The notes below the pieces were generated by a model. The model was not told the DNA's origin. It did no database searches and worked only from the letters and a program-made list of their open reading frames with translations. Positions 52,614 to 62,653 of a stretch of 64,000 nt of DNA are shown here, piece by piece. The position numbers were made by a program, and so were the translations under genes. The stretch's first letter is position 1. Each line of letters begins with the position of its first letter. This DNA comes from Bacillota bacterium (GTDB lineage: Bacteria > Bacillota > Clostridia > Lachnospirales > Lachnospiraceae), in assembly GCA_023439505.1 (NCBI GenBank), contig JAEXNR010000007.1, positions 124,001 through 188,000 of the forward strand. Reading direction: 5' to 3'.

Positions 52614-53636
52614 ATGGCTTTAAAAGCATTTGGAATAGATTTTGGTACCAGTACAATTAAAATTTATAAAAAGGGACAGGGTATTGCCTTAGATGAACGT
52701 AATATCATTGCCATTCAGGATAAGAAGACCATCATTGCTTCCGGCAATGATGCCTTTGATATGTATGAAAAAGCACCATCCAATATTCTTGTCACATATC
52801 CTGTCAGGAATGGTGTGATTGCGGATGTTGCCAATATGCTGGCATTACTTCAGCATTATATGTATCGCATCACCGGTTCGAAAAGGCCCGGTTCTGCTGA
52901 TTACATCGTTGCCACACCCACAGATATTACAGAGGTGGAACGCCGTTCCTTCTTTGATCTGATTGCCAGTTCCAATTTAAGAGTTGGCAAAATCAAAATC
53001 GTTGAAAAGCCCATTGCTGATGCCGTTGGCGCAGGTCTTGATATTATGACGGCCAGAGGTGTTATGATTGTAGATATTGGCGCCGATACGACAGAGGTTT
53101 CCATTCTTTCTCTGGGAGGAATCGTATTGAGCAAATTAATTCCCATTGGCGGAAACCGACTGGATGAATCAATTAAAAATATTGTGAAAAGAAAATACAA
53201 TCTCTACATCGGGGATAAAACAGCGGAGAATATTAAGAAACAGCTTTCCAGCGCATTTCCTACGGTAGAGGCAACGGTGAAAGTCTACGGAAGAGATGTT
53301 GTCTCAGGGCTTCCTATTGAAATGGAGGTTAGCTCCGATACCGTTTATGAAGCAATTTCCGAATATCTTTATACCATTATAGATGCCATTAAAATTATTC
53401 TGGAGAGGACACCCCCTGAAATATCTTCTGATATTATTGACAGCGGAATCTACATTACCGGCGGATCGGCGAAGATTTTTGCCTTAGACGAACTTCTTCA
53501 TAAAGAAACTGATTTGAAGATTAACATATGCCCGGATTCAGCTAATACCGTAGTCAATGGTTTGGGAAGAATAATGGAAGATCATAAATTATCCTCCCTT
53601 GCAGATGTATTGAAGCCAAAAACCTTTGTGAATTAA
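52614..53636 (+). CDS. mreB: Rod shape-determining protein MreB
   Basis: A 340-residue actin-like protein that guides lateral wall synthesis. The phosphate-binding loops are GIDFGTSTIKIY (residues 7-18) and DIGADTTEVSIL (about 157-168), and the adenosine motif is YITGGSAKIF. EKPIADAVGAG is typical of MreB/Mbl. The family is usually more conserved at the N-terminus (here ALKAFGIDFGT), and the sequence is a divergent MreB. AGGAGG precedes the ATG. It heads mreB-mreC-mreD-mrdA. Confidence 0.93.
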   Translation: MALKAFGIDFGTSTIKIYKKGQGIALDERNIIAIQDKKTIIASGNDAFDMYEKAPSNILVTYPVRNGVIADVANMLALLQHYMYRITGSKRPGSADYIVATPTDITEVERRSFFDLIASSNLRVGKIKIVEKPIADAVGAGLDIMTARGVMIVDIGADTTEVSILSLGGIVLSKLIPIGGNRLDESIKNIVKRKYNLYIGDKTAENIKKQLSSAFPTVEATVKVYGRDVVSGLPIEMEVSSDTVYEAISEYLYTIIDAIKIILERTPPEISSDIIDSGIYITGGSAKIFALDELLHKETDLKINICPDSANTVVNGLGRIMEDHKLSSLADVLKPKTFVN

Positions 53637-53714
53637 TGATTCATCTCTACGGCTGATAAGCCGCAATTATTAATCCGTTAAAATTGTAAGGTTTTAACAG
53701 ACATGGAGGTTTTT

Positions 53715-54566
53715 ATGAGACGAAGGACAAAAATAAATATCAATCCCAAGCATATTTTTATTGCCTTAATTATTTTATGTATTGCATTGATGATTCTATC
53801 GTTCCGCTTTCAGAACATGATGTCTCCTGTAAGAGAGGGCGTCGGCACAGTGATCGCCCCCATGCAGGAAGGAATTAATTCAGTAGGTTCCTTTATTACA
53901 GATAAACTCGATCGTTTAAAAAATATAAATGATCTGATTGAAGAGAATACTTTACTACAAAAGCAGGTCAATGATTTATCCTATCAAAACAAGTTGCTGC
54001 TGCAGGACAAGTATGAATTAAACGGACTGCGGGAACTCTTTGAATTAGACCAGAAATATCTTGATTACCCAAAAGTAGCAGCCAGAGTGATCGGAAAAGA
54101 TCCCAACAACTGGTACAATGAATTTACCATTGACAAGGGGACAAGAGATGGTCTTGATGTGAATATGAATGTTCTTGCGGGTAATGGTCTTGCCGGAATT
54201 ATTACAGAAGTTCATTATAATTATTCCATCGTTCGCTCCATTATCGACGATAACAGTAATGTCAGCGGAATGTTTATCAAAACTTCGGATACCTGTGTTG
54301 TGGAGGGGGATTTAAAATTGATGGATGAGGGCAAAATCCGCGTGAAGTTTATCAGTAAAGATGCTGATATAAAGGATGGATATGAGGTTGTCACCTCCCA
54401 TATCAGCCCAAATTTTCTGCAGGGAATTTTAATCGGATATGTCAGTGATATACAATTAGATTCCAACAATATGACAAAGACTGCTTATCTGACTCCCGTC
54501 GTTGACTTTGGACGATTGGATGAAGTTTTGATTATTACACAACAAAAGGAGCCTTTGATCGATTAG
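53715..54566 (+). CDS. mreC: Rod shape-determining protein MreC
   Basis: A 283-residue bitopic membrane protein. One N-terminal helix (about 13-33) and a coiled coil (about 60-105) lead into extracellular beta domains (with ARVIGKDPNNWYNEFTIDKG). MreC organises PBP2-RodA at the elongation machinery. ATG 53715 is preferred with GGAGG (53705-53709) 5 bases upstream; ATG 53703 overlaps that site. Confidence 0.93.
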   Translation: MRRRTKININPKHIFIALIILCIALMILSFRFQNMMSPVREGVGTVIAPMQEGINSVGSFITDKLDRLKNINDLIEENTLLQKQVNDLSYQNKLLLQDKYELNGLRELFELDQKYLDYPKVAARVIGKDPNNWYNEFTIDKGTRDGLDVNMNVLAGNGLAGIITEVHYNYSIVRSIIDDNSNVSGMFIKTSDTCVVEGDLKLMDEGKIRVKFISKDADIKDGYEVVTSHISPNFLQGILIGYVSDIQLDSNNMTKTAYLTPVVDFGRLDEVLIITQQKEPLID

Positions 54567-54582
54567 AAAAGTAGGTATTATC

Positions 54583-55089
54583 GTGAAACGAATCATAGTT
54601 TATTTATTGGAAATCATCATATGCTACTTAATTCAAAGTGCTATGTTTCATTATTTCAGTTTAGCGAATATCATGCCGAACATGCTGTTAATCCTGGTGG
54701 TTTCAACCGCATATATGCGAGGCAGAATGACAGGTCTGTTACTCGGTTTTTTTAGCGGACTTCTTGTTGATATCATATTTGGAAATGTAATCGGACTATA
54801 CGCGATGTTATATATGCTGATCGGCTATCTGATTGGTTTTACCAATCGTTTTTATTCCAATGATGATTATACCTTTCCAATCATCCTGGTAGCCATCAGT
54901 GATTTTCTATACGGATTTCTTTATTATGTATTTGAATTCCTGTTAAGAGGCCGGCTTAGTTTCCTGTATTATCTCAGAAGATTGATATTACCTGAAGTAA
55001 TCTATACCGCTGCGGTCTCCATCTTATTATATAAATTGCTACATATAATAAACAAACACCTGGACCGCAAATTAGATGAGGAGGCATAA
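54583..55089 (+). CDS. mreD: Rod shape-determining protein MreD
   Basis: A 168-residue membrane protein with about five helices and the family-typical LLLGFFSGLLVDIIFGNVIGLYAMLYM. It starts at GTG 54583, with GTAGGT as a weak site upstream, and is 16 bases after mreC. It lies 2 bases before the PBP2 start, so it is translationally coupled. Confidence 0.9.
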   Translation: MKRIIVYLLEIIICYLIQSAMFHYFSLANIMPNMLLILVVSTAYMRGRMTGLLLGFFSGLLVDIIFGNVIGLYAMLYMLIGYLIGFTNRFYSNDDYTFPIILVAISDFLYGFLYYVFEFLLRGRLSFLYYLRRLILPEVIYTAAVSILLYKLLHIINKHLDRKLDEEA

Positions 55090-55091
55090 TA

Positions 55092-57947
55092 TTGCTTGAC
55101 ATTATATTAGACTATATTAAGAAAATATTAAAATCAAGACTATTTCCAATCACCATTGTGTATGTAGTCTTGTTTTCCCTTGTCATCCATCGATTATTTG
55201 TATTACAGATTGTTCAGGGTGAAACCCATGCGGACAATTCAGAATTTAAAGATATAAAAAACAGAGAAATCAAGAGTACCCGTGGAAATATTTATGATCG
55301 AAACGGAAAATTACTGGCTACCAATATGCTGTCTTATTCTATTGTAATGGACGACAGTACGGAGATCAATTCATTAAATGAAAAGAATGCCATGATATAC
55401 AGATTAATTCATATCATTGAAGGAAACGGTGATACCCTTGATACGGATTTCTATATCAGACAGAACAATCAGGGTGACCTGGAATTCACCATTGATGGTG
55501 CAGCACTGACCAGATTTAAGAAGAACGCCTTTACTTATGTACTTGACAAGAAAAAGGAATTGACCGAGGAACAAAAGAATGCAACACCCCAGCAGGTATA
55601 CGATTTCTTAAAGAACGGCACCGGTGATAATTATACTCATATGTTCGGTATCTCAGACGAATACTCCGTAGAAGATACACTGAAGATAATGAGTGTACGT
55701 TACGCGTTATTTTGCAATTACCCGAAATACGTTCAGATCGCCATCGCTTCCAATGTCAGTGATACAACCGTGGCCGCCATCATGGAGAACAGTGCTTTAT
55801 TGCCCGGCGTAGAAGTACAGCAGCAGACCCACCGGGTATATAATAATAGTATTTATTTCGCTCATATTCTGGGATATACAGGTTCCATCAGTTCAGATGA
55901 GCTGGATGAGTTAAACAAGGATTCTGATTATTATAATTCAACTGATATTATCGGAAAATCAGGACTGGAACAGAAGTATGAAAGCTATCTGGGCGGCAAG
56001 AAGGGCAGTGAGATTGTAACGGTTAATAATTCCGGTAAAAAGGTGGGGGTATTAGACCGAATTGATCCGGTAGCCGGTGATGATGTGTATTTGACCATTG
56101 ACAGCGATCTTCAGATAGCATCCTACCACGTGTTGGAGAAAAAGATCGCCGGAATTTTGCTGCAAAAAATTGTTCCGGATATGAATTACGGCAGCAAGGG
56201 AGAAAATGCGGCAGATATTACCATTCCGATTTACGAAGTTTATAACGCGCTTCTAAATAATAGTATTGTGGATATCAATCATTTTACTGCTTCTGATGCC
56301 AGTGCACTGGAAAAACAGGTATATAAGAAATACCAGGATAATCTGGAACGGATCTTTTCCGAACTTGACACTTTGCTGTCCCTTGAGAATAAAGTTACCA
56401 ACGATAAAGCCGGTACGATGGAAGAATATCTGAGCTATTTTTACACTGTTTTGGTAAAGCAGAATATATTAATGAAAAGTGCTATTCCAAGTGATGACCC
56501 AACCCTTCTTTCTTATACAAGCAACAAAACAAGTTTAAACAGTTTTATCCAATATGCCATAGCAAAGAATTGGATTGATTTATCAAAACTGTCTGTCGGT
56601 GATGAATATTACAGCGCGGAAGAACTTTATGGCAAATTAATCAAATATATGAAAAATATCTTGAAAGAAGACAGCATATTTAATAAAAAAATATACCGGG
56701 ATTTGGTATTTTCGTACAAATTGTCCGGTAGTGAAATTTGTCTTTTATTATTCGACCAAGGTGTGTTAAAATATAATGAAGATGAAATTAACCGACTAAA
56801 AAATGGTAATATCTCTCCGTATCAGTTTTTGACAGATAAGATCAAAACCCTGGATATCACCCCTGCCATGCTGGCCCTGGAGCCTTGCAGCGGTTCGCTT
56901 GTTGTAACTGATGTTAATACCGGCGAGGTTCGTGCACTGGTGACTTATCCCAGTTATGACAATAATAAACTGGCGAATAAGATCGACCCGGATTACTGGA
57001 AAAAGCTGAATAATGATTTATCATATCCGTTAATGAATCGCCCGGTTCAACAGCGTACAGCGCCGGGATCTACCTTTAAGATGGTTACCTCTTTTGCGGC
57101 TTTGCAGGAAAACGTTGTTGGACCGGAAGACACCGTGTTGGATCTTGGTGAATTCAAGAAGATTAAGCCTTCTGCAAAATGTCATATATTCCCCGGTTCC
57201 CATGGAAGCGTTAATCTTTCGGAGGCACTGGAGGTATCCTGTAACTATTATTTCTATGAGATGGGCTGGCGCCTGAGCGTTGATAGTACAGGAAGATTCC
57301 AGGAACAATTGGGACTGGATCGTCTGAAAGAGTATGCCACATTGTTCGGACTGGATCAGAAATCAGGTCTCGAGCTTTACGAAGTATCACCGGAGATCTC
57401 TAATGATGACTCTGTGCGTTCTGCCATCGGTCAGGGTACCAATGTCTATACGCCTGCACAATTATCACGTTATGTTACCACCTTGGCCAATAACGGAACC
57501 TGCTATAATCTGACGTTATTAAGTAAAATTGTGGACAAAGACGGCAATGTGGCAGTAAGTAATAAGCCGGCTGTTTTACATGAGCTAAAAGATATTAAGC
57601 AGTCCACCTGGGACAGTGTTCATGATGGATTGTATGATGTTGTGAATAATCCAAAGGGCTCCGTATATAATCTCTTTCGGAATTTCGGTGTTACTGTGGC
57701 CGGTAAGACAGGAACTTCTCAGATCAGTAAGGTTAAGCCGAATAACGCTTTATTTGTTTCCTATGCGCCTTATAATAATCCTGAGATTTCTATAACAGCA
57801 GTTATTCCAAACGGTTACACATCGACAAACGCAGCCGATTTATCCAAAGATATCTATAAACTATATTTTCATTTACAGGATTCACAGGATATCATCAATG
57901 GAGAAGTTATTACACCTGACGCTAGTGTCGATGCACATATCGAATAG
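55092..57947 (+). CDS. mrdA: Penicillin-binding protein 2 (elongasome transpeptidase)
   Basis: A 951-residue class B PBP that cross-links peptidoglycan during elongation. One N-terminal helix (about 17-37) is followed by a dimerisation domain (with TRGNIYDRNGKLLA). A long extra region (about 340-600) without catalytic motifs follows, and then the transpeptidase domain. Active-site motifs are Ser660-Lys663 (APGSTFK), Ser716-Asn718 (SCN) and KTG at 872-874. The E. coli homologue is ~630 residues; the insertion is typical of clostridial relatives. It starts at TTG 55092 with GAGGAGG 7 bases upstream. RodA, its partner, is encoded four genes later. Confidence 0.95.
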   Translation: MLDIILDYIKKILKSRLFPITIVYVVLFSLVIHRLFVLQIVQGETHADNSEFKDIKNREIKSTRGNIYDRNGKLLATNMLSYSIVMDDSTEINSLNEKNAMIYRLIHIIEGNGDTLDTDFYIRQNNQGDLEFTIDGAALTRFKKNAFTYVLDKKKELTEEQKNATPQQVYDFLKNGTGDNYTHMFGISDEYSVEDTLKIMSVRYALFCNYPKYVQIAIASNVSDTTVAAIMENSALLPGVEVQQQTHRVYNNSIYFAHILGYTGSISSDELDELNKDSDYYNSTDIIGKSGLEQKYESYLGGKKGSEIVTVNNSGKKVGVLDRIDPVAGDDVYLTIDSDLQIASYHVLEKKIAGILLQKIVPDMNYGSKGENAADITIPIYEVYNALLNNSIVDINHFTASDASALEKQVYKKYQDNLERIFSELDTLLSLENKVTNDKAGTMEEYLSYFYTVLVKQNILMKSAIPSDDPTLLSYTSNKTSLNSFIQYAIAKNWIDLSKLSVGDEYYSAEELYGKLIKYMKNILKEDSIFNKKIYRDLVFSYKLSGSEICLLLFDQGVLKYNEDEINRLKNGNISPYQFLTDKIKTLDITPAMLALEPCSGSLVVTDVNTGEVRALVTYPSYDNNKLANKIDPDYWKKLNNDLSYPLMNRPVQQRTAPGSTFKMVTSFAALQENVVGPEDTVLDLGEFKKIKPSAKCHIFPGSHGSVNLSEALEVSCNYYFYEMGWRLSVDSTGRFQEQLGLDRLKEYATLFGLDQKSGLELYEVSPEISNDDSVRSAIGQGTNVYTPAQLSRYVTTLANNGTCYNLTLLSKIVDKDGNVAVSNKPAVLHELKDIKQSTWDSVHDGLYDVVNNPKGSVYNLFRNFGVTVAGKTGTSQISKVKPNNALFVSYAPYNNPEISITAVIPNGYTSTNAADLSKDIYKLYFHLQDSQDIINGEVITPDASVDAHIE

Positions 57948-58053
57948 AACTCATGCGTTTTAAAAGTAACAATATGATAGATCAACTACCTGAATTGACA
58001 GACGTAGGGCGTGTTGGAATGGACAGATACAGGAAAGGGGCATGGTAATTACG

Positions 58054-58719
58054 ATGAATAATTCAGTAATGATTAAGGGAAATAAATACGGAATTATCGT
58101 GGTTTTGAGTCCGGATGAAGAATTTGAAGTTTTAAAGCAGCTTACCGCAGATAAATTCAGGGAATCCAGTAAGTTTTTCGAAAATGCGAAAATGGCAATC
58201 AGTTTTGAAGGCCGTAAATTGACCAACGAAGAACAAAAAGAGATTCTTGACATTATTGATGAAAATACGGAAATGCAAATTGTCTGTGTGATTGAGCATG
58301 ATACTGATACGGAAGAAACCTTCCGTAAAACCTTGGAGCAAAAATTAATGGATTTATCCAATAATACCGGACAATTCTATAAGGGAATTCTGCGCAGCGG
58401 TGCATGTGTTGAATTTGAAACCAGTGTCATTGTTATTGGTGATGTGAATCATGGTGCAAAAGTCGTATCAAAGGGTAATATTATTGTCCTTGGCTCCCTG
58501 AAAGGAAATGCATTTGCAGGTGCCTGCGGGAATACCAATTCCTTTGTGGTAGCACTTGATATGAGTCCGACGCAGATTAGAATTGCCGATGTGATTGCCC
58601 GATCACCGGACAAGCCTGTGAAAAATGAATTGAAAGAGACAAAGATTGCTTTTCTTGAAGATGGAAATATATATATTGAACCTCTTAACAAGAATATCCT
58701 TCAGGATATTACGCTCTGA
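58054..58719 (+). CDS. minC: Septum site-determining protein MinC
   Basis: A 221-residue division inhibitor that blocks FtsZ polymerisation at the poles. The N-terminal domain (about 1-100) starts NNSVMIKGNKYGIIVVL. The C-terminal beta-helix domain has GDVNHGAKVVSKGNIIVLGSLKGNAFAG (about 130-160), the MinD-binding part. ATG 58054 matches the family start; ATG 58042 lies 3 bases after AGGAAAGG and is the alternative. It follows mrdA by 106 bases with no terminator visible. Confidence 0.93.
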   Translation: MNNSVMIKGNKYGIIVVLSPDEEFEVLKQLTADKFRESSKFFENAKMAISFEGRKLTNEEQKEILDIIDENTEMQIVCVIEHDTDTEETFRKTLEQKLMDLSNNTGQFYKGILRSGACVEFETSVIVIGDVNHGAKVVSKGNIIVLGSLKGNAFAGACGNTNSFVVALDMSPTQIRIADVIARSPDKPVKNELKETKIAFLEDGNIYIEPLNKNILQDITL

Positions 58720-58816
58720 CATGTGAATTTCCACAGAAGAATAATAGTAAGAATCAGGAGATTCCACTTCTAGGTCATAAGAGGCAGAATTCTCATTCAA
58801 TACAAGGAGGAAAACA

Positions 58817-59608
58817 ATGGGAGAAGTTATAGTAGTAACATCTGGTAAAGGCGGTGTTGGCAAAACTACTACCACTGCAAATGTTGGTACCGGTTTGGCA
58901 ATGCTGGATAAAAAAGTAGTATTAATCGATACAGATATCGGATTAAGAAATCTTGACGTTGTTATGGGCCTGGAGAATCGTATTGTCTATAATCTGGTGG
59001 ACGTAATAGAGGGAACTTGCAGAATCAGAAATGCACTGATTAAGGATAAGCGATACCCAAATCTTTATCTATTACCCTCAGCTCAGACCAGAGATAAAAA
59101 TGCGGTTAATCCTGAACAAATGAAGAAGCTCGCTCAAGAGTTAAAAGAGGAATTTGATTACATATTAATGGATTGTCCTGCCGGAATTGAGCAAGGCTTT
59201 AGAAATGCTATTGCAGGCGCGGACAGAGCATTAGTTGTTACTACTCCAGAGGTTTCCGCTGTAAGAGATGCCGATCGTATCATCGGATTATTGGAAGCAA
59301 ATGACATGAAACAGACTCATCTGATTGTGAACCGTCTCCGTATGGATATGGTAAAACGCGGAGATATGATGTCAAGCGAAGATGTTTGCGAAATATTAGC
59401 TGTTGATCTAATCGGGATTGTACCGGATGACGAGAATATTGTTATCTCTACAAATCAGGGCGAACCCCTTGTTGGTTCAGATTCATTGGCCGGAAAAGCA
59501 TATATGAATGTTGCCAGAAGAGTAGCAGGACAAGAAGTGCCATTTTTGGATTTAAATGAAAGGAACAGTATATTTGGCAAGCTATTTGGGAAACGTAAGA
59601 GGAATTAA
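58817..59608 (+). CDS. minD: Septum site-determining protein MinD
   Basis: A 263-residue membrane-associated ATPase that recruits MinC. The deviant Walker A is SGKGGVGKTTTTANVG (about residues 10-25), with DTDIGLRNLDVVMG and MDCPAGIEQGF following. The C-terminal amphipathic membrane-targeting helix is visible (NSIFGKLFGKRKRN). AAGGAGG precedes the ATG. It lies between minC and minE. Confidence 0.97.
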   Translation: MGEVIVVTSGKGGVGKTTTTANVGTGLAMLDKKVVLIDTDIGLRNLDVVMGLENRIVYNLVDVIEGTCRIRNALIKDKRYPNLYLLPSAQTRDKNAVNPEQMKKLAQELKEEFDYILMDCPAGIEQGFRNAIAGADRALVVTTPEVSAVRDADRIIGLLEANDMKQTHLIVNRLRMDMVKRGDMMSSEDVCEILAVDLIGIVPDDENIVISTNQGEPLVGSDSLAGKAYMNVARRVAGQEVPFLDLNERNSIFGKLFGKRKRN

Positions 59609-59622
59609 AGGGGGGTAGCAGG

Positions 59623-59898
59623 ATGGGTTTTTCAGATTTTTTTAAGAAAAAAGGTACCGGCAGTATCGCAAAGGACAGATTAAAACTTGTCTTAGTGTCT
59701 GACCGGGCAGGTTGCTCGCCGGAAATCATGGAACAAATTAAGAACGATATCATTGTTGTGATATCAAAATATATTGAAATTGACTTAGACGGACTTGATA
59801 TCAAGATCACTCAGACAGAATCAGAATCCAATAATGGTACGGTTCCGGCTCTTTTTGCCAATATTCCGATTAAGGATATGAAGACCCCTAAGAAATAA
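59623..59898 (+). CDS. minE: Cell division topological specificity factor MinE
   Basis: A 91-residue MinE that stimulates MinD ATPase and drives its pole-to-pole pattern. The start MGFSDFFKKKGTGSIAKDRLKLVLVSDRAG has the membrane-binding N-terminus followed by the MinD-contacting helix/strand. The C-terminal topological-specificity domain has IEIDLDGLDIKITQTE. Using MinE marks an oscillating-type system, unlike Bacillus, which uses DivIVA/MinJ. It is 14 bases after minD. Confidence 0.95.
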   Translation: MGFSDFFKKKGTGSIAKDRLKLVLVSDRAGCSPEIMEQIKNDIIVVISKYIEIDLDGLDIKITQTESESNNGTVPALFANIPIKDMKTPKK

Positions 59899-59911
59899 GG
59901 AAGATAACCAT

Positions 59912-61033
59912 ATGTTCAAATTCAAGCAATACGATTTTAAACGGTATCATATCTCATTGGTAATTGTTGTACTGATTTTGGGTGCAATCGGTTCCTATTT
60001 AATTCTACAGGTTCAGGCAACAGGAGAGAATCTCTTTATCAAGCAGATTCTGGGTATCGTAGGGGGATTATGTATAGTAGCTTTCGTCTCTCTGGTTGAT
60101 TACCATTTTATATGCAGCTTTTATATCGTTTTATATCTCATTAACCTGATTCTTTTGGTTTTAGTGAAGTTGATCGGTGTAAGTATGAATGAATCACAAC
60201 GTTGGATTGACATCAAAGTAACGATGTTTCAGCCTTCCGAATTAACAAAAATTATCATGATTTTATTTATTGCCAAAATATTTTCCATATTCCGGGCAAA
60301 AATAAATAATGTACTGGTTCTCTTATTTGCGGTTGCTGCCACCGCAGTTCCGACTTTTCTGATTTTGATTCAGACAGATTTGTCCACCAGCATGGTCATC
60401 ATGTTCATTTTTGTCATGATGCTGTTTGCGGCAGGATTAAGCTGGAAGATCATCGTGCCGGTACTGGTCGTCGGAATACCTGCTTTTATGGCATTGTTCT
60501 GGTATGTACAACAGGACTATCAGGTAATTTTAAGCCCATATCAGCAGGAACGAGTATTATCCATTCTGGATCCCGAAGCACATCCGGAAACCATGTATCA
60601 GCAGTTGAACTCCATAGATGCCATCGGTTCAGGACAGCTTTACGGAAAATTAATCACAGATAACGATTCCCAGGTGCGTGGATATAAACATGTACCCATA
60701 TCAGAGAGTGATTTTATCTTTAGCGTTGCCGGAGAAGAATTTGGCTTTATCGGCAGCTGCGGAGTGATTGCGTTATATGCAGTAATTATTTATATATGTC
60801 TGGTGACAGCTCGAAAGGCTCCCGATTATATGGGTATGCTGATATCGGTTGGCATTGCATCCATGTTTATGTTCCAGGTCTTTGTAAATATTGGTGTGGC
60901 AACCGCTCTGTTACCGAATACAGGATTACCGTTACCATTCTTAAGCTCAGGACTTAGTTCTCTTATGAGTGGCATGATATCCATCGGAATAATCCTGAAT
61001 ATTAGATTACAACCAAAAAAAATAAGGGGGTAA
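59912..61033 (+). CDS. rodA: RodA/FtsW-type peptidoglycan glycosyltransferase
   Basis: A 373-residue SEDS-family membrane polymerase that builds glycan strands with PBP2. About ten membrane helices are visible. The signature region is ISESDFIFSVAGEEFGFIG, and the conserved late loop is NTGLPLPFLSSGLSSL. The position between minE and mgsA, in the mreBCD-mrdA block, favours RodA over FtsW. It is 13 bases after minE. Confidence 0.92.
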   Translation: MFKFKQYDFKRYHISLVIVVLILGAIGSYLILQVQATGENLFIKQILGIVGGLCIVAFVSLVDYHFICSFYIVLYLINLILLVLVKLIGVSMNESQRWIDIKVTMFQPSELTKIIMILFIAKIFSIFRAKINNVLVLLFAVAATAVPTFLILIQTDLSTSMVIMFIFVMMLFAAGLSWKIIVPVLVVGIPAFMALFWYVQQDYQVILSPYQQERVLSILDPEAHPETMYQQLNSIDAIGSGQLYGKLITDNDSQVRGYKHVPISESDFIFSVAGEEFGFIGSCGVIALYAVIIYICLVTARKAPDYMGMLISVGIASMFMFQVFVNIGVATALLPNTGLPLPFLSSGLSSLMSGMISIGIILNIRLQPKKIRG

Positions 61034-61038
61034 ACAAC

Positions 61039-61437
61039 ATGAATATTGGTATGATTGCTCATGATGCGAAAAAGAAGTTAATGCAAAACTTTTGTATCGC
61101 TTATCGTGGTATTTTAAGCAAAAATACCCTTTATGCAACAGGGACTACCGGACGTCTGATTGAAGAAGTAACCAATCTTACCGTTCATAAATATCTGGCG
61201 GGTCATCTTGGCGGAGTACAACAGCTGGGTTCTCAAATCGAACACAATCAAATTGATATGATTATCTTTTTGAGAGATCCGTTAACGCCGAAATCCCATG
61301 AGCCAGATGTTAACAACATCTTTCAGCTATGTGACAAACACAACATTCCGCTTGCAACAAATCTGGCCACTGCTGAACTATTAATTAAAGCATTGGATCG
61401 CGGTGATTTGGATTGGAGAGAAATTTTCAAATCCTGA
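61039..61437 (+). CDS. mgsA: Methylglyoxal synthase
   Basis: A 132-residue enzyme converting dihydroxyacetone phosphate to methylglyoxal and phosphate, a bypass that relieves sugar-phosphate stress. Motifs are MIAHDAKKK (substrate His and Lys), ATGTTGRLI and FLRDPLTPKSHEPDVN. The catalytic Asp is expected within GGVQQLGSQI..DMIIFLRD. It is only 5 bases after rodA, the usual clostridial position. It shares its substrate with GpsA, also in this window. Confidence 0.95.
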   Translation: MNIGMIAHDAKKKLMQNFCIAYRGILSKNTLYATGTTGRLIEEVTNLTVHKYLAGHLGGVQQLGSQIEHNQIDMIIFLRDPLTPKSHEPDVNNIFQLCDKHNIPLATNLATAELLIKALDRGDLDWREIFKS

Positions 61438-61531
61438 GACAGGCATTTTGATTGACCGGACTTATTCCGGTTGTTTTACGTCGGCCCCAATATGTTTTAT
61501 GAATTTACAAGGTAGGAGAAGATTGATTCCT

Positions 61532-62494
61532 ATGATAAAGAAATTGCTGTTATTTGCTTTTACAATTACTTTTCTGCTCACCGGCTGCAGCAACAATACA
61601 GAACAGCCGCTGGCTTTTCGTGACAGAAATTATATCTCCGATAACAACAGTTCCAGCCATCTCTCTGAAAGTAGCTTTTTTGCGGCTAAATTAGCCGTCA
61701 TTCCCAAGGATCAGGCAGTCGGAGCAGACTCCCAATTATCTGCCTCTGCTTCCCTGCTGGTAGATATGAATCAAAAAAATTTTCTCTATGCCGATCAAAT
61801 ATATGACAAACTTTATCCTGCCAGCTTAACGAAGCTTATGACAGCACTTGTGGCCTTGGAAAACGGAGAGCTTACCGATACCGTTACCATAAGCCATGAG
61901 GCATCTCATATTTCCGAACCAGGTGCAAAGCTTTGCGGTTTCAAGGAAGGGGATACCATGACCTTGGAAGCGCTGTTAAACTGTCTTTTGATTTATTCCG
62001 GTAATGATGCGGGAATTGCAATAGCAGAATATATCAGCAGCAGTGTAGAGGCCTTTGTAAAGAAAATGAATGAAACAGCAAAAGAAATCGGTGCTGTTCA
62101 GACCAACTTTGTTAACCCTCACGGTCTTCATGATGAAAATCATTATACCAGCGCATATGATATCTATCTGATTTTTCATAGGCTGCTTCAGTATGATACC
62201 TTTCGCTCAATTATTCAAAACAGCTCCTATAAGCTATCCTACTCAGATGTTAATGGAAATCCAAAGGAAAAAACATTTACTTCAACCAATCAATATTTTA
62301 CAGGTAAAAAAACGCCTGTAGAAGGGCTTTTCATTGAGGGAGGTAAAACAGGGACGACAAGTAAAGCAGGTTATTGTCTGATCTTACTATGTAAGGATCA
62401 GGCCGGGAATGAATATATCGCCCAGATACTCAACGCTGCGGATAATAACGAGCTATATTCTCAGATGAATCATTTGTTATCCTATATCAAGTGA
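61532..62494 (+). CDS. D-alanyl-D-alanine carboxypeptidase (lipoprotein, DacF-like)
   Basis: A 320-residue peptidase S11 penicillin-binding protein that trims the terminal D-Ala from peptidoglycan. The signal ends with the lipobox LLTGC (about Cys17), so it is predicted to be lipid anchored. Active-site motifs are SLTK (YPASLTKLMTAL), SGN (YSGNDAGIAIAE) and KTG (GGKTGTTSKAG). ATG 61532 is the likely start; TTG 61523, 4 bases after AGGAG, is an alternative. It follows mgsA by 94 bases. Confidence 0.92.
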   Translation: MIKKLLLFAFTITFLLTGCSNNTEQPLAFRDRNYISDNNSSSHLSESSFFAAKLAVIPKDQAVGADSQLSASASLLVDMNQKNFLYADQIYDKLYPASLTKLMTALVALENGELTDTVTISHEASHISEPGAKLCGFKEGDTMTLEALLNCLLIYSGNDAGIAIAEYISSSVEAFVKKMNETAKEIGAVQTNFVNPHGLHDENHYTSAYDIYLIFHRLLQYDTFRSIIQNSSYKLSYSDVNGNPKEKTFTSTNQYFTGKKTPVEGLFIEGGKTGTTSKAGYCLILLCKDQAGNEYIAQILNAADNNELYSQMNHLLSYIK

Positions 62495-62536
62495 TGCTTA
62501 TGCTTAGAGGAAATTCCTATCTATGGAATTTTATCC

Positions 62537-62565
62537 TTGTTTTTTCGTGATACCTGTACTATAAT
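62537..62565 (+). promoter_or_regulatory. Promoter of the small P-loop gene
   Basis: TTGTTT (62537-62542), a 17-base spacer and a perfect TATAAT (62560-62565), 88 bases before the ATG. Confidence 0.6.
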
Positions 62566-62653
62566 TAACATATATTTAAGGTGTTTACTAATTCATTTTA
62601 ACATTTGGCACCGCACAAACTTTCGTTGCGCCCATCTTAAGGAGGAGATTACA

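Noticed and set aside
57995..58023. TTGACA before minC as a promoter
   Set aside because: The perfect -35 has no -10 at 16-18 bases (AATGGA), so it is probably chance.
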